In this document: positions 1 through 6,241 of the stretch, one piece after another
Layout: the number at the start of each line of letters is the position of its first letter
Numbering within the stretch: the first letter of the stretch is position 1
Assembly (NCBI GenBank): GCA_029013165.1
Contig: JAQXMV010000120.1
Span: 1-9,271, forward strand
DNA: 9,271 nucleotides
Origin: Oscillospiraceae bacterium
GTDB lineage: Bacteria; Bacillota; Clostridia; Oscillospirales; Acutalibacteraceae
Direction of reading: 5' to 3'
The notes under the pieces: generated by a model
Seen by the model: the letters and a program-made list of their open reading frames with translations, nothing else
Told to the model about the DNA's origin: nothing
The model's database searches: none
Translations under genes and position numbers: made by a program

Positions 1-42
1 TATGTTCGCTCCATGAAAGAAGCGGTCTTGTCAGCGGAATAA
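1..42 (+). CDS. Possible 3' end of a plus-strand gene (13 codons)
   Basis: Frame 1 is open from the first base and ends in TAA at 40-42, reading YVRSMKEAVLSAE. The stop lies just before a bidirectional terminator hairpin that has a T-run on the plus strand, as expected for the end of a plus-strand gene. Frame 2 stops within 16 bases and frame 3 runs through the terminator, so frame 1 is the best candidate. Thirteen residues are too few to identify a family. Confidence 0.35.
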   Translation, partial: YVRSMKEAVLSAE

Positions 43-50
43 AACCAAAA

Positions 51-98
51 AAATTCCCGCCCTCGTGCAGTGTGAAACTGCGTAAGGCGGGATTTTTT
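51..98. terminator. Bidirectional intrinsic terminator
   Basis: CCCGCC (56-61) pairs with GGCGGG (86-91). An inner helix pairs GCAG (67-70) with CTGC (78-81) around a 7-nt loop. The outer stem is flanked by an A-run on the left (47-53) and a T-run on the right (93-98), so it would terminate in both directions. On the minus strand it lies only a few bases beyond the TAA of the DUF1846 gene. On the plus strand it would end whatever gene finishes at 42. Confidence 0.8.
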
Positions 99-100
99 GC

Positions 101-1585
101 TTACAGATGATAAAGATTGTCGTTTTCGTATTCCGGCTCACTGGTGAGATGGATTCCCAGCTTTCTGCAGATCATCGAATCGACGCTGGAGGGGATGACG
201 GAAATGTGAGCCTCACAGTCTTTCAGCTCCGGCAGACAGCGCAGAACGCTGGCGGCGTTCTCATCGGTGGCGGCGCTGACCGAGAGAGCCACGAGGACTT
301 CGTCCACATGAAGTCTCGGGTTTTTGCTGCCGAGATAATTGACTTTGAGATTCTGAACCGGCTCGATCAGATCCGAGGGCAGTAAGAGCATACTGTCATC
401 AAGGCCGGCCAGTGCTTTCAGGGCATTGAGCACCGCCGCAGAAGAACAGCCGAGAAGATCCTTTGTCTTGCCGGTGACGATTCTGCCGTCATGGAGCTTG
501 ATGGCCGCAGCCGGTGCGCCGGTTTCTTCCTGCAGGGCATTGGCCGCCGTGGCCACATCTCTGTCCTTGATGCTGATTCCTGCCTTGTTCATCAGCAGGA
601 GAATTTTTTCGGTCTCCTTGGCTGTGTCGGCGCCGTGGCGCGCGTCGCAGAGGGAAACATAATATCTGCGCAGAATTTCCTGATTGGCGGCTTCGCGGAC
701 GACAGCGTCGTCGGTGATACAGTTTCCTGCCATGTTGACGCCCATGTCTGTGGGGGACTTATAGGGGCAGGAGCCGTAGATGTTGGTGAAAATCGCCTTG
801 AGCACGGGGAAAATTTCCACATCACGGTTGTAGTTGACCGTTGCCTTGCCGTAGGCCTCCAGATGGAAGGGGTCGATCATGTTCATATCGTTGAGATCCG
901 CTGTGGCGGCTTCGTAGGCCAGGTTGACCGGATGATTCAGGGGAAGATTCCATATGGGGAAAGTCTCAAACTTGGCATATCCGGCCGCAATGCCGCGCTT
1001 ATGCTCATGATAAAGCTGAGAAAGACAGGTGGCCATTTTTCCGCTGCCGGGTCCCGGCGCCGTGACGACGACGATTTTTCTCTGGGTTTTGATATATTCG
1101 TTTTTGCCGTAGCCGTCCTCCGAGACAATGAGAGGAACATTGGAGGGATAGCCGGCAATGCGATAGTGGGTAAAGACCTCAACGCCCAGCTTGCGCAGAT
1201 TTTCTTTGAATTTATCGGCGGAGCTCTGACCGTCATACTGCGTGATGACCACGGAACCGACATAAAGCCCCACACTGCGGAAAAGGTCGATGAGCCTGAG
1301 AACCTCTTTGTCGTAGGAAATATTGAGATCGCGGCGCAGCTTTTTTTCTTCGATGGCCTTTGCACTGACGGAAATCACGATTTCCGCTTCGTCTTTCAAC
1401 TGGAGCAGCATTTTCAGCTTGCTGTCCGGCTGAAAGCCCGGAAGCACTCGGGCGGCGTGATGATCGTCAAAGAGCTTGCCGCCGAACTCCAGATACAGCT
1501 TGCCGCCGAACTGGGAAAGCCTTTGCCTGATGTGCTGAGACTGTGTGCTGATATATTTGTCATTGTCAAAGCCTGTTTTCTTCAC
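101..1585 (-). CDS. DUF1846 / UPF0371 family protein
   Basis: A 494-residue soluble protein of the DUF1846 (UPF0371) family. These proteins are widespread in Firmicutes, about 490-500 residues long, and of unassigned cellular role. Recognisable landmarks are the N-terminal YLEFGGKL (31-38), the segment HAARVLPGF (43-51), a glycine-rich nucleotide-binding-like loop TAPGPGSGK (175-183), SPTDMGVNMAG (277-287), and the C-terminal HVDEVLVAL (426-434). No signal peptide or membrane segment is seen. The frame stays open 21 codons further upstream to an ATG at 1648. I chose the GTG at 1585 because a clear GGAGG sits 7 nt before it, the encoded MKKTGFDNDKY is a family-like N terminus, and the -35 and -10 boxes lie inside the longer version. 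It is transcribed alone, divergently from the cysteine-rich gene, and ends in the hairpin at 51-98. The family call is firm; any enzymatic role would be a guess. Confidence 0.9.
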   Translation of the reverse strand: MKKTGFDNDKYISTQSQHIRQRLSQFGGKLYLEFGGKLFDDHHAARVLPGFQPDSKLKMLLQLKDEAEIVISVSAKAIEEKKLRRDLNISYDKEVLRLIDLFRSVGLYVGSVVITQYDGQSSADKFKENLRKLGVEVFTHYRIAGYPSNVPLIVSEDGYGKNEYIKTQRKIVVVTAPGPGSGKMATCLSQLYHEHKRGIAAGYAKFETFPIWNLPLNHPVNLAYEAATADLNDMNMIDPFHLEAYGKATVNYNRDVEIFPVLKAIFTNIYGSCPYKSPTDMGVNMAGNCITDDAVVREAANQEILRRYYVSLCDARHGADTAKETEKILLLMNKAGISIKDRDVATAANALQEETGAPAAAIKLHDGRIVTGKTKDLLGCSSAAVLNALKALAGLDDSMLLLPSDLIEPVQNLKVNYLGSKNPRLHVDEVLVALSVSAATDENAASVLRCLPELKDCEAHISVIPSSVDSMICRKLGIHLTSEPEYENDNLYHL

Positions 1586-1619
1586 TTTTATTCCTCCGTC
1601 AGTAAAAACTCCACGGACT

Positions 1620-1648
1620 AATATATCACAAATTTTCCGTCTTTTCAA
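1620..1648 (-). promoter_or_regulatory. Sigma-A promoter of the DUF1846 gene
   Basis: On the minus strand, TTGAAA (1648-1643) is followed by a 17-nt spacer and TATATT (1625-1620). The bases before the -10 are TGA, giving an extended -10 (TGn). The start point would be near 1613, leaving a leader of about 28 nt with GGAGG before the GTG at 1585. Confidence 0.75.
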
Positions 1649-1657
1649 CAGAAAATG

Positions 1658-1686
1658 TGTACATTAGCGATTATTTTATGTATAAT
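1658..1686 (+). promoter_or_regulatory. Promoter of the cysteine-rich protein gene
   Basis: A perfect TATAAT (1681-1686) lies 17 nt after TGTACA (1658-1663), a 4/6 match to the -35 consensus. The predicted start near 1693 gives a leader of about 29 nt containing AAGGGGAG. The -35 box is only 9 bp from the -35 of the divergent promoter, so the two promoters share one control region. Confidence 0.65.
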
Positions 1687-1721
1687 GACAGACAGAAGAT
1701 CCGAGAAGGGGAGTGTTTTCT

Positions 1722-2204
1722 TTGAAAAAAGACAAAGGTTCTGTCGGGGTGCTTTATGCCAGGGCCTATGCTGTGATCGGGGACAGGACGCCTTTGAAAA
1801 CGGACTGTGGCTTGCTCTGTGAGCGCCAATGTTGCCGGGGCGATGAAAAGACCGGTATGCTGCTGTTTCCGGGAGAGGAAACCGAGCTGGAGGTTGTTTT
1901 CGGCGAAAAGACCCGCCTTGCTCTCTGCACGGGAAACTGCCAAAGAGATAAGCGCCCTCTTTCCTGCAGAATATTTCCGTTCTTTCCGTATATAGATGAA
2001 AACGGGAGGATCAGCGCAAGAATTGATCCTCGGGCCAAGAGGCTGTGTCCTTTAGCGGCCTATTCCGACCGGATCCTTTTCGACAGAGTCTTTATCCGCC
2101 GCGTCAAAAGAGTGGGCGAGCTTCTTTCCCGCGATGGAGATTGCCGTGCATTCATGGAGGAGATCAGCCGAAATTTAGATTGTTATTATTCATTATTGGA
2201 CTGA
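1722..2204 (+). CDS. Cysteine-rich YkgJ-like metal-binding protein
   Basis: A 160-residue soluble protein with ten cysteines, at 29, 33, 37, 38, 69, 73, 82, 109, 141 and 154. The order is Cx3Cx3CC (29-38), then LLFPGEE (47-53), then CTGNCQRDKRPLSCRIFPFFP (69-89), and later CP (109-110). The run RP-x-x-CR-x-FP and the paired cysteines match the pattern of YkgJ-type zinc- or iron-chelating cysteine-cluster proteins. Biological function is unknown, and the metal is inferred. Start choice: AAGGGGAG (1706-1713) sits 8 nt before TTG 1722. An in-frame GTG at 1713 overlaps that ribosome site and is less likely; it would add 3 residues. The gene has its own TATAAT promoter and is divergent from the DUF1846 gene. 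It could equally be placed in a Clostridia-specific hypothetical family related to YkgJ. Confidence 0.7.
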   Translation: MKKDKGSVGVLYARAYAVIGDRTPLKTDCGLLCERQCCRGDEKTGMLLFPGEETELEVVFGEKTRLALCTGNCQRDKRPLSCRIFPFFPYIDENGRISARIDPRAKRLCPLAAYSDRILFDRVFIRRVKRVGELLSRDGDCRAFMEEISRNLDCYYSLLD

Positions 2205-2238
2205 AAACGGTGATGCAACAGATCATTTCCCCGGTTTT
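2204..2238 (+). terminator. Weak candidate terminator after the cysteine-rich gene
   Basis: AAAACGG (2204-2210) can pair imperfectly with CCGGTTTT (2231-2238). TGAT (2211-2214) pairs with ATCA (2222-2225) around a 7-nt loop. The T-run is short and part of the stem, so termination efficiency is uncertain. It is the only hairpin between this gene and the next promoter. Confidence 0.3.
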
Positions 2239-2251
2239 TATGGAATTTCGA

Positions 2252-2280
2252 TTGATTTTTATCTTGTTCTGATATATTTT
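2252..2280 (+). promoter_or_regulatory. Probable promoter of the HTH-membrane protein operon
   Basis: TTGATT (2252-2257) is followed by a 17-nt spacer and TATTTT (2275-2280). A TATATT at 2273-2278 offers an alternative -10 with a 15-nt spacer. The leader carries AAAGGCGGTGA (2291-2301), one base away from a full Shine-Dalgarno, 7 nt before the GTG at 2308. Confidence 0.5.
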
Positions 2281-2307
2281 TGTAACGAAGAAAGGCGGTG
2301 ACCAACC

Positions 2308-3786
2308 GTGAATAAAATATCAAAAAATATCAAAAGACTCCGTGAGGGTTCGTCCCTGACACAGGAACAGCTTGCTTCAAAGCTCTTTATCACCAGGCAG
2401 GCAGTTTCCAGCTGGGAAAACGGCAGAACACAGCCGGATATTCAGATGCTCGCCAAACTCTCGGAGATTTTCGGCGTGAGCATGGAAGAACTGATTTACG
2501 GCAAAAAACGAAACACGGCACTCGAAAATGAAAAAGCAAGCTACAACGGAACACTGATGATTGTTTTTTCCGTCCTCGGTGCGCTGCTGGCAGGTACGGG
2601 TCTTATCCTGATTTTTGTCACTTTCTGGCAGGAAATGCCGATGTTTTTCAAGGGAATCCTTTCCTTTTTGCCTTTGGTTTTCGGTCAGTGTCTCGGCATT
2701 TTTACCGTGATGAAAAAGAGACATTCGCCCTCCTGGTGTGAGGGTGCAGGTGTGGTTTGGACGGCCGGTATCGCCGCGACCAACACCATGATTTATAATA
2801 TTTTTATGCTCAATATCAACTGGTATACGGTGCTTCTGATCATTGCGCTGATGACCATACCCGTGCTGCTTCTTTTAGGCTCTGTGTCTCCCATGGCGGT
2901 TTATTATGCCTGTGCCGTGGTGTGGGGTGCGTATGGCGTGGCTTCTTCCGACGCAGTTGCTTCGGCTTTTGCCGCCGCTGTTTTGTTTGCCCTCGTTGCC
3001 GGGGGATATGTCTATTCCTGTCTGTTGCTTCGGAAAAATAGGGAAAGCATTACGGCCCGTGCTTCTCAGTGGGTCAGTGCCATGGCCGTCGTCGCTCTTG
3101 CGGTGGTTTATGCCATTTTCTCCGGAGAAGATGCGTGTGTAGTGCCTATAGTGGGCGCGGTCTTCATCAGCTTTTTTATCATCAGTCAGAAGCACGGCGA
3201 TGCTGCTCTGCCCTACAGATGGTTTGGCATTCTCGGCACAGCCTTGACGCTTTTTGCTTGCAGTCTGATCCTTTTTGCTGACTATAAGCTGGAGTTTTCT
3301 GTTCAGTCAGTCGGCTGTTATGCTCTTGCGCTGGTGGTGATACTTTGCAGCCTCATCTATATAAAATTCCGCTTCGGTGACATTTTTACTGCGCTGATGA
3401 CGGCGCTTTCGATATTGAGCCTTGCTGTTTACTGCGCCTTGGTGATTGTCAACCGGTACACGCCGGAAAGTGACAGTCACTATATCAGTGACGCACAACT
3501 GACACCCTATATGATTGCTCTGCGTATGATAGCTTTTGCCGCCTTTATCTTGATGATTGTTTCCGGCGGCCGGCAGATGAAGCTCTTCCCGATCAATGTC
3601 GGTTTTATTTCCGTTGCCGTTCTGACTTTCATCATCATCGCCGGATCGGATCTCGGCTTGCTGGGCAACGGTCTGGTGCTTCTGGCCTTTGGTGCGGTTA
3701 TGCTCGTCATTAACCTGCGGATTTCCCGCGCCAAGCAGAAAGCACAGTTGCAGGCGGCCACAGAAAGCGAGGGAGAAGACAAATGA
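2308..3786 (+). CDS. XRE-family HTH regulator fused to DUF2157-like membrane domain
   Basis: A 492-residue protein. Residues 7-61 form a Cro/C1-type helix-turn-helix (helix LTQEQLASKL, recognition helix around ITRQAVSSWENG at 29-40, then the typical PDIQMLAKLSEIFGVS). After a short charged linker (65-78) come about 13-14 hydrophobic segments from residue 80 to 475, with few charged residues. The layout matches DUF2157-type polytopic proteins. The tail (476-492) is charged and probably cytoplasmic. DNA binding would therefore occur at the inner face of the membrane, and the membrane domain presumably senses or partners with something; the ligand is unknown. The GTG start is set by the strong ribosome site 7 nt upstream. 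The gene overlaps the next by 4 bp (ATGA), so the two are co-translated. The HTH assignment is secure. The DUF2157 assignment rests on topology and on the downstream partner, so it is less certain. Confidence 0.8.
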   Translation: MNKISKNIKRLREGSSLTQEQLASKLFITRQAVSSWENGRTQPDIQMLAKLSEIFGVSMEELIYGKKRNTALENEKASYNGTLMIVFSVLGALLAGTGLILIFVTFWQEMPMFFKGILSFLPLVFGQCLGIFTVMKKRHSPSWCEGAGVVWTAGIAATNTMIYNIFMLNINWYTVLLIIALMTIPVLLLLGSVSPMAVYYACAVVWGAYGVASSDAVASAFAAAVLFALVAGGYVYSCLLLRKNRESITARASQWVSAMAVVALAVVYAIFSGEDACVVPIVGAVFISFFIISQKHGDAALPYRWFGILGTALTLFACSLILFADYKLEFSVQSVGCYALALVVILCSLIYIKFRFGDIFTALMTALSILSLAVYCALVIVNRYTPESDSHYISDAQLTPYMIALRMIAFAAFILMIVSGGRQMKLFPINVGFISVAVLTFIIIAGSDLGLLGNGLVLLAFGAVMLVINLRISRAKQKAQLQAATESEGEDK

Positions 3787-4325
3787 AAAACTCAAAATGG
3801 AAAATCATTCTGTGCGTGGTGATCATCATTCAGCTGATGATTCCCGGTGTGATGCTGGTTCATAACTACCGGATCTATTCCGACTGTGAAACGTCGGGCT
3901 TAGAGGTGAAGCTCAGGGTCAGTTCTGTTTATTTCTTTGAAGATTGGATTGATATTTCTACGCAGTATAACTACGCTTTCTCTCGCGGAGATAAGATCGG
4001 CATGACGAGAGACAGTGAGGGCTTTGCCCTTATGGAAAACCTGGAAAATCAAAAGATCCATACGATCTATTATTGTAAGGGGTCGTTTTTGCAGACAGTC
4101 GGGCAGGTTCAAAAGGACGATATTCTCTATGCCGGGAATATGACCGAGGAGCAGGCCAGAAAGCTGCTGAGCAAAAGCATCAACTGGAGCGGTAGTCTCC
4201 TGGATAACAGTTTTGATATAGGCTTTGATAATCCCGACGCCTATTTGCTCTGTAAGGTTTATCGCGGCGTCCTGATGCCGATAGCGCTTTACGCCGAGGA
4301 TCAGCTGGTTTTTACCTTCAAATAA
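3783..4325 (+). CDS. Membrane-anchored GDYXXLXY-like partner protein
   Basis: A 180-residue protein with one N-terminal membrane segment (about 7-27, after a short basic start), leaving the rest outside the cell membrane. Genes for GDYXXLXY-domain proteins typically follow DUF2157 genes, and this one overlaps its upstream neighbour at ATGA with GGGAG 3771-3775 as ribosome site. The post-TM layout fits that family: a strand GLEVKLRVSSVY (39-50), then the position where GDYxxLxY would fall reads WIDISTQYNY (55-64), and a closing strand-rich stretch CKVYRGVLMPIALYAED (157-173). The signature motif itself is degenerate: no G-D-Y is present. The call therefore rests on topology, context and general resemblance. 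Function is unknown. Presumably it forms a complex with the HTH-membrane protein. Confidence 0.6.
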   Translation: MKNSKWKIILCVVIIIQLMIPGVMLVHNYRIYSDCETSGLEVKLRVSSVYFFEDWIDISTQYNYAFSRGDKIGMTRDSEGFALMENLENQKIHTIYYCKGSFLQTVGQVQKDDILYAGNMTEEQARKLLSKSINWSGSLLDNSFDIGFDNPDAYLLCKVYRGVLMPIALYAEDQLVFTFK

Positions 4326-4392
4326 AGCAATAATTAATCGTATTCGGAAGATATTTAGAAGAAATTAAGGATTCTTACGAAAAAGTGACAAT

Positions 4393-4402
4393 TTGTTAAC
4401 AA
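4393..4402. repeat. Perfect palindrome next to a promoter
   Basis: TTGTTAACAA is a perfect 10-bp palindrome ending 3 bp before the -35 box of the next gene, in an AT-rich stretch (4326-4405) that holds no gene and no convincing terminator. It is a candidate operator, but a 10-bp AT-rich palindrome can also occur by chance. Confidence 0.35.
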
Positions 4403-4405
4403 CTA

Positions 4406-4434
4406 TTTACAAAGCCTGTAATTGAGTCTATAAT
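4406..4434 (+). promoter_or_regulatory. Strong promoter of the duplicated-domain membrane protein
   Basis: TTTACA (4406-4411), a 17-nt spacer, and a perfect TATAAT (4429-4434). Predicted start near 4441, with a leader of about 54 nt containing GTGAGGT (4481-4487) 7 nt before the ATG at 4495. Confidence 0.8.
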
Positions 4435-4494
4435 ACCAACTGCAGACATAAATCAAAGCGAAAGGTATTATTATTCTATTGTGAGGTATTTGTT

Positions 4495-5979
4495 ATGACT
4501 GATACAATTACTAAAGGGCAGAGAGTTCAGCCGGCGTCATTGGAGCAGATCACTTTGGCAGAGACCTGTTTTTGGTGGGTAACAAGAGCTTTCCTTGTTG
4601 TTTGCGTGTTTCTGACGCCATCGGTTCCGCAGAAGATCTTTATTCTTCTGGCGATTCTTGTGACATTTGCCGTGGATATTTTTCACAGGCTTTTCGGGAA
4701 AATCCCTTTTTTCCGTTCTCTGAGCGATCATTTGCAGACGCTCGTGTGTGTGGCCGCTTTCTTCGGTGCCGGAATCGGCAAGGGCCTCGGTGTTCTGGCG
4801 GAGTTTCCCGACTATGACATTTTTTTACATATTCTTGCCGGCTTTGTGGGCGTTTTCTCCGGGTACTATATTGTGCAGGCTCTGAGGCCTGCGAAAAAGA
4901 AAAGCGACTTTACTTTTTCGGTGTTCTTCTCTCTGTGCTTTTCCGGTGCGCTGACTACACTGCGGGAGATTACAGAATTCTTCATTGATTTTTTCACCGG
5001 TAGGAGCCTGACGCGCTGTTATTTTATCAGTGACGATCATTGGTTTTTTCGCCTTTTTGGCTATGGAATGAGCCCCTATGAGCAAAGACCGCTTTTTGAC
5101 ACCGATGAGGATATGCTCATTTCTCTCGTGTTTTCTTTTATCAGCACAGGCATGCTTTATCTGGGCTTGCGCAGAAAAAACAGCGACCTCTTTCACACCG
5201 CCAAGGTGAAAACCGGTGCGGCTGTCAGCATCTCTCAGCGGATAAAAAATAAAATCGCCCTGGAGTATCAGAAGCTCATGGAAGAGACGACCGTCGGTGA
5301 CAGACTCTTATGGTGGATGACTCGGGCGGCCATGATTTATGCTTTTTGCACGATGGAATCCCGTGCGGAAGCCAATCTGCTTCTGGCCAATCTCATCGGT
5401 ACTTTCGGTATTTCCATTATTCATTTCATCGCACCTTCCAATTCTGCTCTGTGCCGTCTCAGCTATCGGACGCAGACCTATATTACCCTCATGGTTCTGA
5501 TAGGATCCTATGCCGGAAACTATGTTTTCGTCTATGGTATCCTCGGCAGATATGATCTCTTTTTGCACTTTATTTCCGGTTTCTTCTGTGTTCTCGCCGG
5601 TTATCAGCTGGCACAGACTCTCATCAGGCCCGAAACGCGCCGTGATAATCTTCTGCTGGTCAGCTTCTCCATTTTCTTCTCATGGTTCATTATGTCGGTT
5701 CATGAAGTGACCGAATTTCTCGGCGACTTTATCTGGGGCACCTCCAACCAGGGCTTTTATTGGGGGCCCTCCGATGACAGTTTCTTCTTCAAACTCTTCG
5801 GAACCGGTGCCGGCAATAAGATGCTTTATTATCTTTTCGACACCATGTATGATATGCTGATTGCTTCGTCGTCGGCGATTATCATGACCCTTATCCTCTT
5901 TGTTTTTCTTGAGATCAGGCTCAGACAAAGAGAAAAATCTTACAAAACTGTTACCGAAAATCAGCCGGTAACCTGTTGA
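4495..5979 (+). CDS. Polytopic membrane protein made of two tandem YjdF/DUF2238-like modules
   Basis: A 494-residue integral membrane protein with two homologous halves (about 23-228 and 269-477) joined by a hydrophilic linker. Matching landmarks are WWxTR (27-31 and 273-277), YDxFLH (107-112 and 353-358), the E-[IV]-TEF box with a following D (158-165 and 404-411), and LFDTxxDMLI (200-209 and 447-456). The offset is a constant 246-247 residues, showing duplication of one module with almost no internal indels. The order of conserved D-x-x-x-H, E-x-x-E and D-T-x-x-D-M-L recalls YjdF/DUF2238 inner-membrane proteins, usually found as a single copy; this family assignment is from memory and tentative. 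The conserved acidic and histidine residues in or next to membrane segments could form a metal or proton site, which is inference. The gene has its own strong promoter. No terminator separates it from the riboswitch that follows, whose promoter -35 box includes this gene's TGA. Confidence 0.8.
   Translation: MTDTITKGQRVQPASLEQITLAETCFWWVTRAFLVVCVFLTPSVPQKIFILLAILVTFAVDIFHRLFGKIPFFRSLSDHLQTLVCVAAFFGAGIGKGLGVLAEFPDYDIFLHILAGFVGVFSGYYIVQALRPAKKKSDFTFSVFFSLCFSGALTTLREITEFFIDFFTGRSLTRCYFISDDHWFFRLFGYGMSPYEQRPLFDTDEDMLISLVFSFISTGMLYLGLRRKNSDLFHTAKVKTGAAVSISQRIKNKIALEYQKLMEETTVGDRLLWWMTRAAMIYAFCTMESRAEANLLLANLIGTFGISIIHFIAPSNSALCRLSYRTQTYITLMVLIGSYAGNYVFVYGILGRYDLFLHFISGFFCVLAGYQLAQTLIRPETRRDNLLLVSFSIFFSWFIMSVHEVTEFLGDFIWGTSNQGFYWGPSDDSFFFKLFGTGAGNKMLYYLFDTMYDMLIASSSAIIMTLILFVFLEIRLRQREKSYKTVTENQPVTC
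4561..5925 (+). repeat. Internal protein-level tandem duplication
   Basis: Codons 23-228 (4561-5178) and 269-477 (5299-5925) encode two related copies of one membrane module with aligned motifs at an offset of 246-247 residues. The copies are clearly diverged in sequence, so the duplication is old rather than a recent DNA repeat. Insertions relative to each other are confined to short loops before LFDT. Confidence 0.85.
5950..5972. repeat. Inverted repeat at the end of the membrane protein gene
   Basis: GTTACCG (5950-5956) and CGGTAAC (5966-5972) are perfect 7-bp arms around 9 nt. The repeat lies inside the last codons of the upstream gene and ends 3 bp before the -35 box at 5976. It lacks an immediate T-run, so it is more likely an operator or an RNA hairpin than a terminator. 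Confidence 0.45.
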
Positions 5980-6004
5980 CAAATTTTTCAAATCGTGTTA
6001 CTAT
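5976..6004 (+). promoter_or_regulatory. Promoter of the riboswitch-ATPase transcript
   Basis: A perfect TTGACA (5976-5981), a 17-nt spacer and TACTAT (5999-6004). The -35 box contains the TGA stop (5977-5979) of the upstream gene, so there is no spare intergenic DNA on that side. Transcription would start near 6011, about 24 nt before the riboswitch P1 helix. Confidence 0.8.
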
Positions 6005-6009
6005 AACAC
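5995..6009. promoter_or_regulatory. Dyad centred on the -10 box, candidate operator
   Basis: GTGTTA (5995-6000) and TAACAC (6004-6009) are perfect 6-bp arms separated by 3 nt, and the -10 hexamer lies inside them. A dimeric repressor bound here would block open-complex formation. No regulator is assigned. The dyad does not look like the MntR or Fur consensus I know. Confidence 0.4.
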
Positions 6010-6033
6010 CATGGTAAGCATATATATTCCTTT

Positions 6034-6120
6034 CTTAAAGGGGAGTAGCTCTTTGCTGCAAATCAACACACGCCTTTACGGCTGGTTTGCAGGCCAATGA
6101 AACGGCAGCAAGACCTTTAA
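6034..6120 (+). promoter_or_regulatory. yybP-ykoY manganese riboswitch (aptamer)
   Basis: The hallmark 5' element AAAGGGGAGTAGC (6037-6049) and 3' element GCAAGACCTTT (6108-6118) of the yybP-ykoY class are both present. P1 pairs TTAAAGG (6035-6041) with CCTTTAA (6114-6120). Between them an internal arm pairs CTGCAAA (6056-6062) with TTTGCAG (6086-6092), capped by GCC (6072-6074) with GGC (6080-6082). This class binds Mn2+ and commonly controls Mn2+ exporters and P-type ATPases, which fits the gene downstream. The 3' strand of P1 is shared with the terminator that follows. Mn2+-stabilised P1 would therefore prevent terminator formation: an ON switch acting on transcription. Confidence 0.93.
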
Positions 6121-6150
6121 CGGAGCTCAGCTCTGTTAAAGGTCTTTTTT
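6110..6150 (+). terminator. Riboswitch-controlled intrinsic terminator
   Basis: AAGACCTTTAAC (6110-6121) pairs with GTTAAAGGTCTT (6135-6146). The stem extends through a G-T wobble to GAG/CTC around a short loop, about 16 bp in all, and is followed by T's to 6150. Its 5' arm includes the P1 3' strand of the aptamer (6114-6120), so aptamer and terminator are mutually exclusive. It can also stop readthrough from the membrane protein gene upstream, which lacks its own terminator. Confidence 0.92.
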
Positions 6151-6229
6151 AAATGAATCGGGTTATTCTCTTTTTATTGTGAATAGAATATGCCAATAAT
6201 AATATAAATATATCGGAGGTACGCTTTTC

Positions 6230-6241
6230 ATGCGGCAGTGA
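6230..6241 (+). CDS. Possible three-codon minigene (MRQ) upstream of the ATPase
   Basis: ATG-CGG-CAG-TGA is preceded by GGAGGT (6215-6220) at 9-nt spacing, a better ribosome site than that of the ATPase itself (AAAGGA, 6256-6261). It ends 29 nt before the ATPase ATG and is in a different frame. It could load ribosomes that reinitiate at the ATPase, or tune initiation. It may also be a chance ATG next to a decayed start. An expressed peptide is not implied. Confidence 0.3.
   Translation: MRQ

Noticed and set aside
491..1621. A 376-codon open frame on the plus strand
   Set aside because: It is antisense to the DUF1846 gene, has no ribosome site, resembles no family, and would run through that gene's promoter. 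A shadow frame.
1586..1648. ATG 1648 as the start of the DUF1846 protein
   Set aside because: It would put the -35 and -10 boxes inside the coding region and add 21 residues absent from the usual family N terminus. GGAGG directly precedes GTG 1585.
4326..4392. Search for a terminator after the GDYXXLXY-like gene
   Set aside because: Only a 5-bp AAGAA/TTCTT stem was found, with no T-run. Not supported as a terminator.
6177..6205. Possible secondary promoter (TTGTGA, 17 nt, TAATAT) between the riboswitch terminator and the ATPase
   Set aside because: Both boxes are only partial matches in a very AT-rich stretch, and such a promoter would bypass the riboswitch. Kept only as a possibility for start-site mapping.
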